A stretch of 64,000 nt of DNA from BPGX01 sp037447455. GTDB lineage: Bacteria > Bacteroidota > Bacteroidia > B-17B0 > Aurantibacillaceae. Location of the stretch: NCBI GenBank assembly GCA_037447455.1, contig JBBIGQ010000002.1:248001-312000 (forward strand). Reading direction: 5' to 3'. This document shows, in pieces, positions 1 through 7,826 of the stretch; positions within the stretch are counted from its first letter, which is position 1; each line of letters opens with the position of its first letter. Position numbers and translations under genes: made by a program. The notes beneath the pieces were generated by a model. It was not told where the DNA came from, made no database searches, and was given only the letters and a program-made list of their open reading frames with translations.

Positions 1-659
1 AAACTTGGTGCATCTACATGCACCGTAAAAGCATTACCACTAGACGGTGTAACGCTTGCAATACCCGATGAAAACATAGAAACAGTAGTGGGGGGCGTTG
101 GTGGAAAACTAATAGATGTGGTCGCCGTATTACTTCCCTGTGTCAATGTAAAAGTGGCACCTGTAGAAGTACTGCTGGAAGTAAATGTAAACGGCGGTGC
201 ATTCGCAGTAGAGTATGAACCTAACGCATAACTTGAATTGTAACTAGTGTTCGCACTGTAAGAGTTTTTCGCATACAAAGCGTAAGGCACGGATAGCAGT
301 TGTTGTGTGCCAACATAAGTATACGATGTACCACCCGTAGGATCCATTTGTACTTCCAAAAAGTAAGGCCCGTTTGACCAATCAATGCTTTGAAACTGTG
401 TGGGATTGTTTTTCCCTATCTCTAATGTAAACAACCCTAAACTATTGGTAGTGGTAGCGTGTGTTTCTGTAAAAACGGGGTTCCCACTCATACTGCCCTG
501 ATGAATAATAAATTGGATACCTATCGGTTGAACTGATAAAATGTTTCCGCTGGCATCCCGGGCTATCCCTTGATAGCTAATGGTTTGAGGGGGAGATGTT
601 TGAGAAAAACATAATTGTAAACTTAAAAATGTTAGTATAAAAAATTGTAACTTTTTCAT
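1..659 (-). CDS. Secreted surface protein with Bacteroidota N-terminal adapter domain (partial, C-terminus beyond window)
   Basis: An open frame runs from ATG at 659 to the window edge without a stop, so at least 219 residues are present and the C-terminus is missing. It begins with a signal peptide (MKKLQFFILTFLSLQLCFSQ). A region of about 125 residues follows, with the phrases ISYQGIARDASGN and LLSVPYALYAK, which recur at the N-terminus of many large secreted Bacteroidota proteins. A Ser/Thr-rich stretch comes next. Residues up to about 125 are nearly identical to the neighbouring gene at 1817-2344, so the two are recent tandem duplicates. The function is unknown; an adhesin or fibre-like surface role is inferred only from composition and family habit. 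Confidence 0.8.
   Translation of the reverse strand, partial: MKKLQFFILTFLSLQLCFSQTSPPQTISYQGIARDASGNILSVQPIGIQFIIHQGSMSGNPVFTETHATTTNSLGLFTLEIGKNNPTQFQSIDWSNGPYFLEVQMDPTGGTSYTYVGTQQLLSVPYALYAKNSYSANTSYNSSYALGSYSTANAPPFTFTSSSTSTGATFTLTQGSNTATTSISFPPTPPTTVSMFSSGIASVTPSSGNAFTVHVDAPS
286..583. repeat. Direct repeat, copy 1 (N-terminal domain of surface protein)
   Basis: This block matches 1965-2262 at a constant offset of 1679 bases, with roughly a dozen mismatches in 298 bases and no gaps. Both copies encode the same N-terminal adapter domain in the same orientation. The match fades at the signal peptide on one side and after LLSVPYALY on the other, so the downstream parts of the two proteins differ. 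Confidence 0.9.
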
Positions 660-687
660 AATTTATTTTTTGCAATAGTACAAAAAA

Positions 688-1860
688 TTATTCTATTACA
701 AAATAGTTAAATTTTATGGAATTGATTGTGAAAGTACTATTATTTATTAATTTTACACTAAACCCGAAATTGTTAACCCCACTGATGTAGTATTGTATGT
801 AACCAGCAGCATCATTTCCATTATCAACCAATGAAACAACTACAACAGGAACAGACGCGTATGTGGTGCCGAATGAAATATTTATCTGAGCATACGAACT
901 AGGAGGGATACCAGAGACCTCAACATTTCCTTTCACATCACTGGAGCTTGGAAAGAGTATAGCAGTAACACCTACCGGAGAAATATTTAATATACTCGGG
1001 ATATTAGTAGAGGACACGCTTTTAATATGTCCATCTTTGATCATTACATTACCAGCGTTGGAATATATAGACCAATCAGAATAACCATCTATTACTAAAT
1101 TGCCCCCATCTGCTTTTATAAAAATTCCAACATTATTACCTAAACCTGTTGCGTATACATCTATACCTCTTCTTCTGTTGACAGCGGTGCTTGAAAAGCC
1201 AGAGAAATAAGCCCCTAGTCCCACTATCGTTGCAAGAGTATTGCTATTGAGCGCATTGTTATCCAGATATATTCCATAGCTAACATTAGAAGATGTAGAT
1301 GTAATTGAGGCCGAATGATTGATTTTTAAAGCAGAAGCAGCAGCAGCAGAGCCCCCGTTTCCAAAATTGATTGTCACCCCTGCGTCTTGAAATGATGTAG
1401 AATTAGCAGTATAATACATAAATGTTTTACCATATAATTTTATACTGTCTTGCAAAGAAAAGAGATTGATATTTTTTGGTGTACCAATATGTAATCCGCC
1501 ATTTTGTGCATATATTTTAATGCTATCAAATGCAGAAAAATTCACTTTTTTTGTGCTCCCTATCAATAAACCCTGTCCTTTCTGAGTAACTATAAAACTG
1601 GTATCCTGAGTATTACCGATTCCGCTTCGGAGTACCATACCTGAGTTCCCACCCAGGTTATAGACATCTATTATACTTGCAAAACTGTTCGTATTACTGA
1701 AATGTGCTAATACAGTATCATTAATATTTCCAAAAACACTCAGTAGTGCCGGTGGTTGAATAATAGAGCTACCAATACGAATTTTTCCACCTTTTGTAAT
1801 ACGCATACGTTCATTATTAGCTGTTTTTAAAGATAAGAGGAACATTGTCTTTGGTTCCAA
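688..1860 (-). pseudogene. 3' part of frameshifted surface protein (repetitive beta region and C-terminal beta domain)
   Basis: This frame carries no signal peptide and its only upstream start is a TTG at 1860. Its early residues ERMRITKGGKIRIGS match the phrase that normally follows 'GTxDNxPLxFxT' in Bacteroidota surface proteins, and that phrase sits at the end of the overlapping frame 1817-2344. Removing one T from the T5 run at 1824-1828 joins the two frames into a single protein of 551 residues. The middle is Ser/Asn/Gly-rich and repetitive (for example two IKLYGK/IKIYAQ-type units). The last ~75 residues (ISFGTTYASVPVVVVSL to the end) look like a compact beta-sandwich of the kind found at the tips of fibre proteins. 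Either a true frameshift or a homopolymer base-calling error could explain the split. Confidence 0.75.
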
Positions 1861-2344
1861 TAAAATTAAGTGTTGAGTCGGTTTGATAATTTCCTTCGGT
1901 ACTCCAGGCAGTGAAGATGCCTGTATTAATTACAGATTCTGCTTTTTTTGAATATAAGGCATACGGCACGGATAGCAGTTGTTGTGTGCCAACATAAGTA
2001 TACGATGTACCACCCGTAGGATCCATTTGTACTTCCAAAAAGTAAGGTCCGTTTGACCAATCAATGCTTTGAAACTGCGTGGGGTTGTTTTTCCCTATTT
2101 CTAATGTAAACAGCCCTAAACTATTGGTAGTGGTAGCGTGTATTTCTGTAAAAACGGGGTTCCCACTCATACTTCCCTGATGAATAATAAATTGGATATC
2201 TATCGGTTGAACTGATAAAATGTTTCCGCCGGCATCCCGGGCTATCCCTTGGTAACTGATTTTTTCCAAAGAAGTATTTTGTGATAAAATGATATTGATG
2301 CATATTAAGCATATTAAGTTGAAACACCAGATTAACTTTCTCAT
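1817..2344 (-). pseudogene. 5' part of frameshifted surface protein (signal peptide and adapter domain)
   Basis: ATG at 2344 gives MRKLIWCF plus a hydrophobic signal peptide ending ...NIILSQ. A longer frame starting at 2362 would begin inside a TATCTTTG promoter element, so 2344 is preferred. The adapter domain matches the gene ending at 659. The frame ends with IGTKDNVPLIFKNS and a stop at 1817, exactly where the family normally continues with 'KTxNNERMRI', which is present in the next frame. As read, the product would be a 175-residue secreted stub. Confidence 0.78.
1965..2262. repeat. Direct repeat, copy 2 (N-terminal domain of surface protein)
   Basis: Second copy of the block at 286-583, same orientation, about 96% identical by eye. 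Most differences are transitions. This indicates a recent duplication or ongoing gene conversion between the two neighbouring genes. Confidence 0.9.
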
Positions 2345-2359
2345 TTTATTATTTTTTTG

Positions 2360-2367
2360 CAAAGATA
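2360..2367 (-). promoter_or_regulatory. Candidate -7 element (TATCTTTG) for surface protein gene
   Basis: The reverse strand reads TATCTTTG, a perfect match to the Bacteroidota -7 consensus TAnnTTTG, 15 bases upstream of ATG 2344. No convincing -33 TTG is visible. Confidence 0.55.
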
Positions 2368-2448
2368 CTAATTTTATACCGATAAATTGAATACTATTGA
2401 ATTATTGTTTTATATCAATTATTTTGCAGTAATTTGCAGCAAAAAAAT

Positions 2449-2859
2449 ATGGAAGAATCGAAAACTTTAATAGGCATCTGGATGAAAGGGCTGATTCGTC
2501 TTAAAAAAGAAGGATTTTCAGAAGGACAAATCGCCGATATTAATGCAGAGACCTCTCATCTTGTAGAGTTGCTTTTACAATTTTATGATTACGGGGATGC
2601 AGACCTGTACGAAGTTCCTAATAAATCGGTAGAAGATTGGTTCAATGGTATCCTTGAACTTAAAAGATCTGGTTTTACATTTGAAGAAATCAGTCAGTTT
2701 ATGAAAGATATAAAAAATGCTTACTACTATATTGAACATGAATACGATGAGTGGGATGATGATGAAGACAATTACGACGATTACGATGATGAGGATGATG
2801 ATGAAGACAGAGACGATGAGGATAATTTTGACCCGAAAAAATTTTTCCCTAAACGATAA
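2449..2859 (+). CDS. Small protein with extremely acidic C-terminal tail
   Basis: 136 residues from ATG 2449; a TTG at 2434 is in frame but less likely. Residues 1-95 form a mostly helical domain with two similar segments, each containing a basic patch followed by GF(S/T) and an E-(Q/E)-I pattern, suggesting an internal duplication (LKKEGFSEGQIADI and LKRSGFTFEEISQF). Residues ~98-128 are almost entirely Asp/Glu with a few Tyr/Asn/Arg, then a basic end (PKKFFPKR). There is no signal peptide or membrane segment, so it is probably cytoplasmic. I do not recognise a family. It precedes ctaB by 48 bases but no functional link can be argued. Confidence 0.75.
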   Translation: MEESKTLIGIWMKGLIRLKKEGFSEGQIADINAETSHLVELLLQFYDYGDADLYEVPNKSVEDWFNGILELKRSGFTFEEISQFMKDIKNAYYYIEHEYDEWDDDEDNYDDYDDEDDDEDRDDEDNFDPKKFFPKR

Positions 2860-2907
2860 TACATTCACTTAATGGTGGGTGCATCTTAATAAAAAATCAT
2901 TGAAGCA

Positions 2908-3762
2908 GTGTACTCCAAAAAACGTGCATTTTTATTACTTACAAAATACAATTTGTCTTTATTGGTAGTGTTTTCAGCCGTCGTAAGTTATGTTACAATT
3001 GCTGAGGAGCCGGAATGGACGAAGGTCATTTATTTAAGTATAGGTGGATTTTTAATTACCGGCGCCTCCAATAGTTTTAATCAAATCATCGAAAAAAAAA
3101 CGGATACCTTAATGAGCAGGACTCAAGACAGACCTTTACCGAAAGCGATTTTGAGCAATACAGAGGCGTTAATTTTTTCTATTATCATAGCGGTTACAGG
3201 GCTTTATTTTTTATACTTGTGCTCTGTATTGACGGCATTTATTGGGTTTATTTCAATGCTGCTTTATGTGTTGGTTTACACGCCCTTAAAACAAAAAACT
3301 CCATGGGCTGTTTTTGTAGGCGCATTTCCAGGCGCCTTGCCTACTTTAATTGGTGCTATAACGGGTCAAAGTCAGCAGAATCGGATAGAACTTTTTTCAG
3401 CATTATTGTTTTTAATACAATTCATGTGGCAATTTCCGCATTTTTGGACATTGGCATGGTTTAACTATGAAGATTATGCCAAAGCAGAATTTTATTTGCT
3501 GCCTAACCGAAAGAAAGATGGTTTTTCTGCGTTTATGATTTTCCTTTATACAATCTTTTTAATTATCGCGGTTTTGCTTCCTTATTTTTTTCATTTTATC
3601 GGATGGATTTCTTTAACGATTCTTATTATTGCATCTTTGAGCTTACTCCTTCAAACGTACTTGTTTTATCAACATCCCACCGATGCAATGGCAAAAAAAT
3701 TATTTAAAGTATGCATTGTCTATTTGCCTGTTGTGCAATTAAGCATTATGACAAGATTATAA
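2908..3762 (+). CDS. ctaB: Protoheme IX farnesyltransferase (heme O synthase)
   Basis: 284 residues, beginning with a GTG codon. CtaB attaches a farnesyl group to heme b to make heme O, a cofactor precursor for heme-copper oxidases. It is an integral membrane enzyme of the UbiA superfamily. The prenyl-diphosphate/Mg2+ motif is visible as NQIIEKKTDTLMSRTQDRPLP-like sequence near residues 57-77 (N-x-x-x-E/D...D...RT..RPL), and multiple hydrophobic helices follow. It lies 10 bases upstream of the oxidase subunit genes on the same strand, the usual Bacteroidota arrangement, which supports a role in assembling that oxidase. Confidence 0.93.
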   Translation: MYSKKRAFLLLTKYNLSLLVVFSAVVSYVTIAEEPEWTKVIYLSIGGFLITGASNSFNQIIEKKTDTLMSRTQDRPLPKAILSNTEALIFSIIIAVTGLYFLYLCSVLTAFIGFISMLLYVLVYTPLKQKTPWAVFVGAFPGALPTLIGAITGQSQQNRIELFSALLFLIQFMWQFPHFWTLAWFNYEDYAKAEFYLLPNRKKDGFSAFMIFLYTIFLIIAVLLPYFFHFIGWISLTILIIASLSLLLQTYLFYQHPTDAMAKKLFKVCIVYLPVVQLSIMTRL

Positions 3763-3772
3763 AAATAGAATT

Positions 3773-4342
3773 ATGAAAAAAGAAGAACTACCACTCAGAA
3801 GAAAAGCCCAAAAAAATCTTTTGTGGTTAGGTATTTTTAGTATTATTATGTTATTTTCAGGTTTGGTAAGTGCGTATATTATTCGCGCACAGGGTGGGAA
3901 TTGGCTAAAATTTCAACTGCCGGATATTTTTTACTTTAGTACAGTGATAATTTTAATCAGTAGTTTAACAATGTATTTAGCACAAGCAAGCATTCAGAAA
4001 AATGATAAAAAAAGAACCACCATTTTTTTAGTAATCACATTTATACTTGGTGTTGTTTTTTCCATAAGTCAATTTTTTGCATGGAAAGAATTGTATCAAA
4101 ACGGTATTGTGTATGCCGGGAAGTATAGCAATCCTTCAGGTTCATTTTTATACTTATTAACCGCTTTGCATCTGTTGCATTTATTAGGCGGTTTAATAGG
4201 ATTGCTCGTAACAACAATAAAAAATTTCTTAGGAAAGTATAACTCAGAAAATTATTTAGGAATAGAACTTATTTCTATTTACTGGCACTTTTTGGATGCA
4301 CTTTGGATTTTTTTATTTTTATTTTTAATATTTATTCATTAA
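3773..4342 (+). CDS. Cytochrome c oxidase subunit III-family protein (first copy)
   Basis: 189 residues with five hydrophobic segments, a typical length for short heme-copper oxidase subunit III proteins. The C-terminal phrase YWHFLDALWIFLF matches the subunit III signature 'YWHFVDxVWxxLF', and HLLHLLGGLIGL matches the preceding helix. Subunit III has no redox centre and supports stability and proton uptake of the core. A second, longer subunit III follows 22 bases downstream. Paired subunit III genes are common in Bacteroidota caa3-type oxidase operons. Confidence 0.87.
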   Translation: MKKEELPLRRKAQKNLLWLGIFSIIMLFSGLVSAYIIRAQGGNWLKFQLPDIFYFSTVIILISSLTMYLAQASIQKNDKKRTTIFLVITFILGVVFSISQFFAWKELYQNGIVYAGKYSNPSGSFLYLLTALHLLHLLGGLIGLLVTTIKNFLGKYNSENYLGIELISIYWHFLDALWIFLFLFLIFIH

Positions 4343-4364
4343 AATTGCCCGCAAAAAGTTTTTT

Positions 4365-5096
4365 ATGTCACACGCTCATGCAACTGTAGTGGATGAAAAG
4401 GAATTGTGGAACGGAGGTGTATCGCCGTTCAATATCAGTTATGGAAAGATCATGATGTGGTTTTTCCTGGTTTCAGATGCCCTTACATTTGGTGGTTTGC
4501 TTTGTGCCTATGGTTTTATGCGACACCGTTTTGCCGATGTTTGGCCACATGCAGAACATGTGTTTGTCCACTTTCCATTCGTAAAGCAACATATTCCACT
4601 GGCTTATGTAGGATTGATGACGTTTATTTTGATTATGTCTTCGGTAACGATGGTACTAGCAGTAGAAGCAGGGCAGAGAAAAAATAAAAAACAAGTCGCT
4701 ATCTGGATGTTGGCTACTATATTAGGGGGGCTGATGTTTTTGGGTTCCCAGGCATGGGAGTGGTATAATTTCATCGTAGGCACAGAAGAAGGAGCGTTAA
4801 GATGGGTATGGAACGAGGAACAACAAAAATATGTACAACAAATTATTCACGGTGCTAATATGACGGTGAATGAATACGGCATTCCTCAGTTTGCCAACTT
4901 TTTCTTTTTTATTACAGGATTCCACGGTTTCCACGTATTCAGCGGCGTTGTACTAAATATTATTATTTTTATTCAGGTGTTGAATGGTGTAATGGAAAAA
5001 AGAGGACATTATGAAATGGTAGAAAAAGTAGGATTATATTGGCACTTTGTGGACTTAGTATGGGTGTTTGTCTTTACATTTTTCTATCTACTTTAA
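4365..5096 (+). CDS. Cytochrome c oxidase subunit III (second copy)
   Basis: 243 residues. An N-terminal segment (WNGGVSPFNISYGKIMMW) and helices typical of heme-copper oxidase subunit III are visible, including GFHGFHVFSGVVLN and the terminal YWHFVDLVWVFVFTFFYL. Compared with the preceding copy it has an extra loop of about 40 residues around 150 (WNEEQQKYVQQIIHG). The core subunits I and II, SCO and the alternative complex III genes are not in this window, so this is the small-subunit end of an oxidase locus. Confidence 0.92.
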   Translation: MSHAHATVVDEKELWNGGVSPFNISYGKIMMWFFLVSDALTFGGLLCAYGFMRHRFADVWPHAEHVFVHFPFVKQHIPLAYVGLMTFILIMSSVTMVLAVEAGQRKNKKQVAIWMLATILGGLMFLGSQAWEWYNFIVGTEEGALRWVWNEEQQKYVQQIIHGANMTVNEYGIPQFANFFFFITGFHGFHVFSGVVLNIIIFIQVLNGVMEKRGHYEMVEKVGLYWHFVDLVWVFVFTFFYLL

Positions 5097-5124
5097 AAAT
5101 TCATTAACCTAAAAAAATAAAAAT

Positions 5125-5565
5125 ATGCATTTTCATGATCATTATCCTGAATACGAAAAAATGGCCATTCATGGCGAAGAAGAAGGTAAAAAGGCAAGAA
5201 GAGTATTGTGGAATGTTTTTTGGCTGATGCTTATTGTTACTATACTTGAGTTAATTGTTGGATTTATGGCACCTGAAAAGGGATGGACCGGTACTTTGGG
5301 ATTGAAAATTTTCTTCATTACTTTTACTTTAGTGAAAGCAGGAGGTATTGTGCTCTATTTTATGCACCTCAAACACGAACGAACATTTTTCAAATATACC
5401 ATACTTGTCCCATATTCTGTTTTTATTCTTTATACTGTTTTTATTTTGATTGTGGATGGTAATTATTCTATGAACCCTCATTATAGGAACAAAGTGGACA
5501 AGCTCTATTTTGAACAACAGGAAAAATTAAAAAGCCATTCCAACCATGAAAATGGCGAACATTAA
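5125..5565 (+). CDS. Cytochrome c oxidase subunit IV-like protein
   Basis: 146 residues, beginning MHFHDHYPEYEKM, with three hydrophobic helices (about 29-47, 62-80 and 90-110) and a hydrophilic His/Glu-rich C-terminus. The phrase TLVKAGGIVLYFMHLKHE matches the caa3/bo3 subunit IV signature 'KAxLVxxxFMHLKxE'. It is the last gene of the ctaB-CoxIII-CoxIII-CoxIV run, 28 bases after the preceding gene. The role is structural assembly of the oxidase. Confidence 0.88.
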   Translation: MHFHDHYPEYEKMAIHGEEEGKKARRVLWNVFWLMLIVTILELIVGFMAPEKGWTGTLGLKIFFITFTLVKAGGIVLYFMHLKHERTFFKYTILVPYSVFILYTVFILIVDGNYSMNPHYRNKVDKLYFEQQEKLKSHSNHENGEH

Positions 5566-5635
5566 TCCGATTTTATCTAATTAAATTTGGATGTTTAAAA
5601 TTTTCATTATTTTGCCCACCAAAAATTAACACTAT

Positions 5636-7711
5636 ATGATAAAAAAAATCTTTTCTGTTTTGTGTGCTTTAATAATAGGACTTTCTCTGCAAGCACAAAA
5701 AAATTATATTAAATCTGCTGATGAAGCATTAAAATATGGGCAATACTTTAATGCCATTGAACTCTATAAACAGGCCTATACCAAAGCCAAAAAACCAGAT
5801 GTAAAAGCCAAAATACTTTACAAAACTGGTTTGGCATACAAGAGTATCAATGATTTAAAATCTGCTGAAACCTATTTGCAAAAATCTATTTCTGCTAAGT
5901 ATCCTGATCCTGCGGTGCATATGGTATTAGCAGATGTATTAAAAGCACAAATGAAATACCCAGAAGCCATGGCTGAATACGAGACCTACAAAAAAGAAAA
6001 TCCCTCTGACCCAAGAGGAGAAATGGGTATCAAGTCCTGTCAACTGGCTCAAGAATGGAAAGACAACCCTACCCGTTACAAGATAGAAAACATGGCTTTG
6101 ATAAACTCAAAAGAATCTGATTTTTGCCCACAATACAAAGATGCTAAATACAAAACCCTTGTTTTTACGTCTACCAGAGAAGGCGCACAAGGTAAGTTGG
6201 ACATTACCACCGGTCAAAATCACTCGGATTTATACGAAACAACTTTAGATAAAAACGGAAAATGGAGCACGCCTACCCCATTAGGGGTCATTGCGTCTCC
6301 TTTCAATGAGGGTTGTGCCTGCTTTACCAAAAAAGGCGATTTTATGCTGATGACGAGATGCCCGGAAGCCAAAGGGAAAAAATTAGCATGTCAATTATAT
6401 ATTGTAAAAAAACAAGGTAATTCGTGGGGAGAACCAGAAAAGCTGCCATTCAACATTGATAGTATTGCTTTCGGACATCCCAGCTTAGCACCAGACGGAA
6501 AAACATTGTATTTTGTAGCCAAATTACCAGACGGGAAAGGCGGAAAAGACATCTGGAAATCCATATGGGATCAGAAAAACAACACATGGTCTAAGCCCAT
6601 TAATCTTGGAGATATGGTCAATACCCCCGGAGATGAAGTATATCCATATATTCATCCTGCTGGAAAAACCTTATATTTTTCATCCAATTACCACTTAGGT
6701 ATGGGTGGTTTAGATATATTCAAAGCAGAAGCAGATGAAAATGGTAATTTTACTAAACCTGTTGAGAACATGAAATATCCTATTAACTCAGCCGCAGATG
6801 ATTTTGGAATTATCTTTGAAGGTGCCAAAGCCAAGAGAGGATATTTTACTTCGAACAGAGAAGGAGGAAAAGGTAGCGATGATATTTGGTCATTTTATTT
6901 ACCACCACTTATCTTCAAAATGAAAGGTACTGTAGTAAGTACAGGAGGTAATACAGGTGTTGGAAAAAGCGAAGGGGTAGCCAATGTAAAAGTTAGATTA
7001 GAAGGAAGTAATGGAGATATTCAGGAAACTATGACCGACAAAACAGGTGGATATTCCTTTACGGGTTTAAAAGAGAATACCTCCTACACAGTGAGTATTG
7101 AAACCAATAAAAACTCTGTGTCCGAACATTATCCGGATGGCTACCTAGCCAGTAGCGAGAAGGGGACATTTACTACCGTTGGAGTAAACAATTCAAAAGA
7201 ATTTGTAAAGGGTTTTGAAGTAAAACCAGTAGAAAGAGAAATTCGTTTACCAAGAATATTATTTGATTTAGATAAAGCTACACTTAGACCAGAATCAAAA
7301 GATTCGCTTGAATACTTATACAAGCTCTTAATAGATAATCCAACTATTATCATTGAAATTCAAGCACATACAGACAGCCGCGGCAGCGATAAGAAAAACG
7401 ACAAACTTTCACAAGACAGAGCCCAATCCGTAGTAGATTATTTGATTAACGAAAAGAAAATCAATCCTGCCCGCTTGCAAGCCAAGGGCTATGGAAAAAG
7501 AAAACTGTTGATAAAAGATGATGTGATTAAAGCAGTAAAAACAAAAGAAGAACAAGAAGCTTTGCACGAGAAAAACAGAAGAGTTGTTTTTAGAATTATT
7601 AGCTGGGATTTTATAGATCCGAATGCGCCCAAAAAAGAAGTACCAAAAGTTAAACCTAAAATTGAAGGAGAAGAAAATTCAGAAGAAATTCCAGATGCAG
7701 AGTCCAATTAA
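5636..7711 (+). CDS. PorE-like OmpA family protein (TPR, PD40 propeller, carboxypeptidase-regulatory-like, OmpA)
   Basis: 691 residues with a signal peptide (MIKKIFSVLCALIIGLSLQAQ). Domain order: TPR helices about 22-125; WD40/PD40 beta-propeller about 150-420 with repeated 'S.DG..LYF.S' blades; a carboxypeptidase-regulatory-like beta domain about 428-510; and a C-terminal OmpA peptidoglycan-binding domain from about 538 (ILFDLDKATLRP, then TDSRGS and RAQSVVDYL with the Asp and Arg that bind diaminopimelate). This order is that of PorE, a T9SS component in Porphyromonas. Bacteroidota often carry several paralogs, so a true PorE role is inferred. The C-terminal tail is Lys/Glu/Pro-rich. Confidence 0.85.
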   Translation: MIKKIFSVLCALIIGLSLQAQKNYIKSADEALKYGQYFNAIELYKQAYTKAKKPDVKAKILYKTGLAYKSINDLKSAETYLQKSISAKYPDPAVHMVLADVLKAQMKYPEAMAEYETYKKENPSDPRGEMGIKSCQLAQEWKDNPTRYKIENMALINSKESDFCPQYKDAKYKTLVFTSTREGAQGKLDITTGQNHSDLYETTLDKNGKWSTPTPLGVIASPFNEGCACFTKKGDFMLMTRCPEAKGKKLACQLYIVKKQGNSWGEPEKLPFNIDSIAFGHPSLAPDGKTLYFVAKLPDGKGGKDIWKSIWDQKNNTWSKPINLGDMVNTPGDEVYPYIHPAGKTLYFSSNYHLGMGGLDIFKAEADENGNFTKPVENMKYPINSAADDFGIIFEGAKAKRGYFTSNREGGKGSDDIWSFYLPPLIFKMKGTVVSTGGNTGVGKSEGVANVKVRLEGSNGDIQETMTDKTGGYSFTGLKENTSYTVSIETNKNSVSEHYPDGYLASSEKGTFTTVGVNNSKEFVKGFEVKPVEREIRLPRILFDLDKATLRPESKDSLEYLYKLLIDNPTIIIEIQAHTDSRGSDKKNDKLSQDRAQSVVDYLINEKKINPARLQAKGYGKRKLLIKDDVIKAVKTKEEQEALHEKNRRVVFRIISWDFIDPNAPKKEVPKVKPKIEGEENSEEIPDAESN

Positions 7712-7733
7712 TGCTCTTACAAAAAGAACTGAC

Positions 7734-7764
7734 AAAAAAACTTCCGCAAATGCGGAAGTTTTTT
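7734..7764. terminator. Intrinsic terminator after the PorE-like gene
   Basis: A perfect 7-bp stem CTTCCGC / GCGGAAG with a four-base loop, flanked by a run of A on the left and T6 on the right, starts 22 bases after the stop codon. The symmetry of A and T runs could make it act in both directions. Confidence 0.85.
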
Positions 7765-7796
7765 GTTTTAAATACCTCTAAAAGTATTATTTTACT

Positions 7797-7804
7797 TACA
7801 TTCG
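7797..7804 (+). promoter_or_regulatory. Candidate -7 element variant (TACATTCG) for aspS
   Basis: TACATTCG differs from TAnnTTTG only by C for T, and is followed by CCGAC. The same 13-base string, TACATTCGCCGAC, occurs upstream of ychF (36617) at nearly the same distance (30-31 bases) from the start codon. Confidence 0.45.
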
Positions 7805-7826
7805 CCGACCTTAAATAAAAAATTGT

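Noticed and set aside
688..900. C-terminal domain of the surface protein as an H-type lectin
   Set aside because: The strand pattern is suggestive but no diagnostic residues could be confirmed by eye, so only a generic beta-sandwich is stated.
2575..2868. Hydrophobic 97-residue frame on the reverse strand resembling a membrane protein
   Set aside because: It is the antisense of the Asp/Glu-rich tail gene: GAT/GAA codons read backwards as Ile/Val/Phe codons. No promoter or family match.
7489..7707. Reverse frame at the end of the PorE-like gene
   Set aside because: Shadow of the Lys/Glu-rich OmpA tail; no supporting signals.
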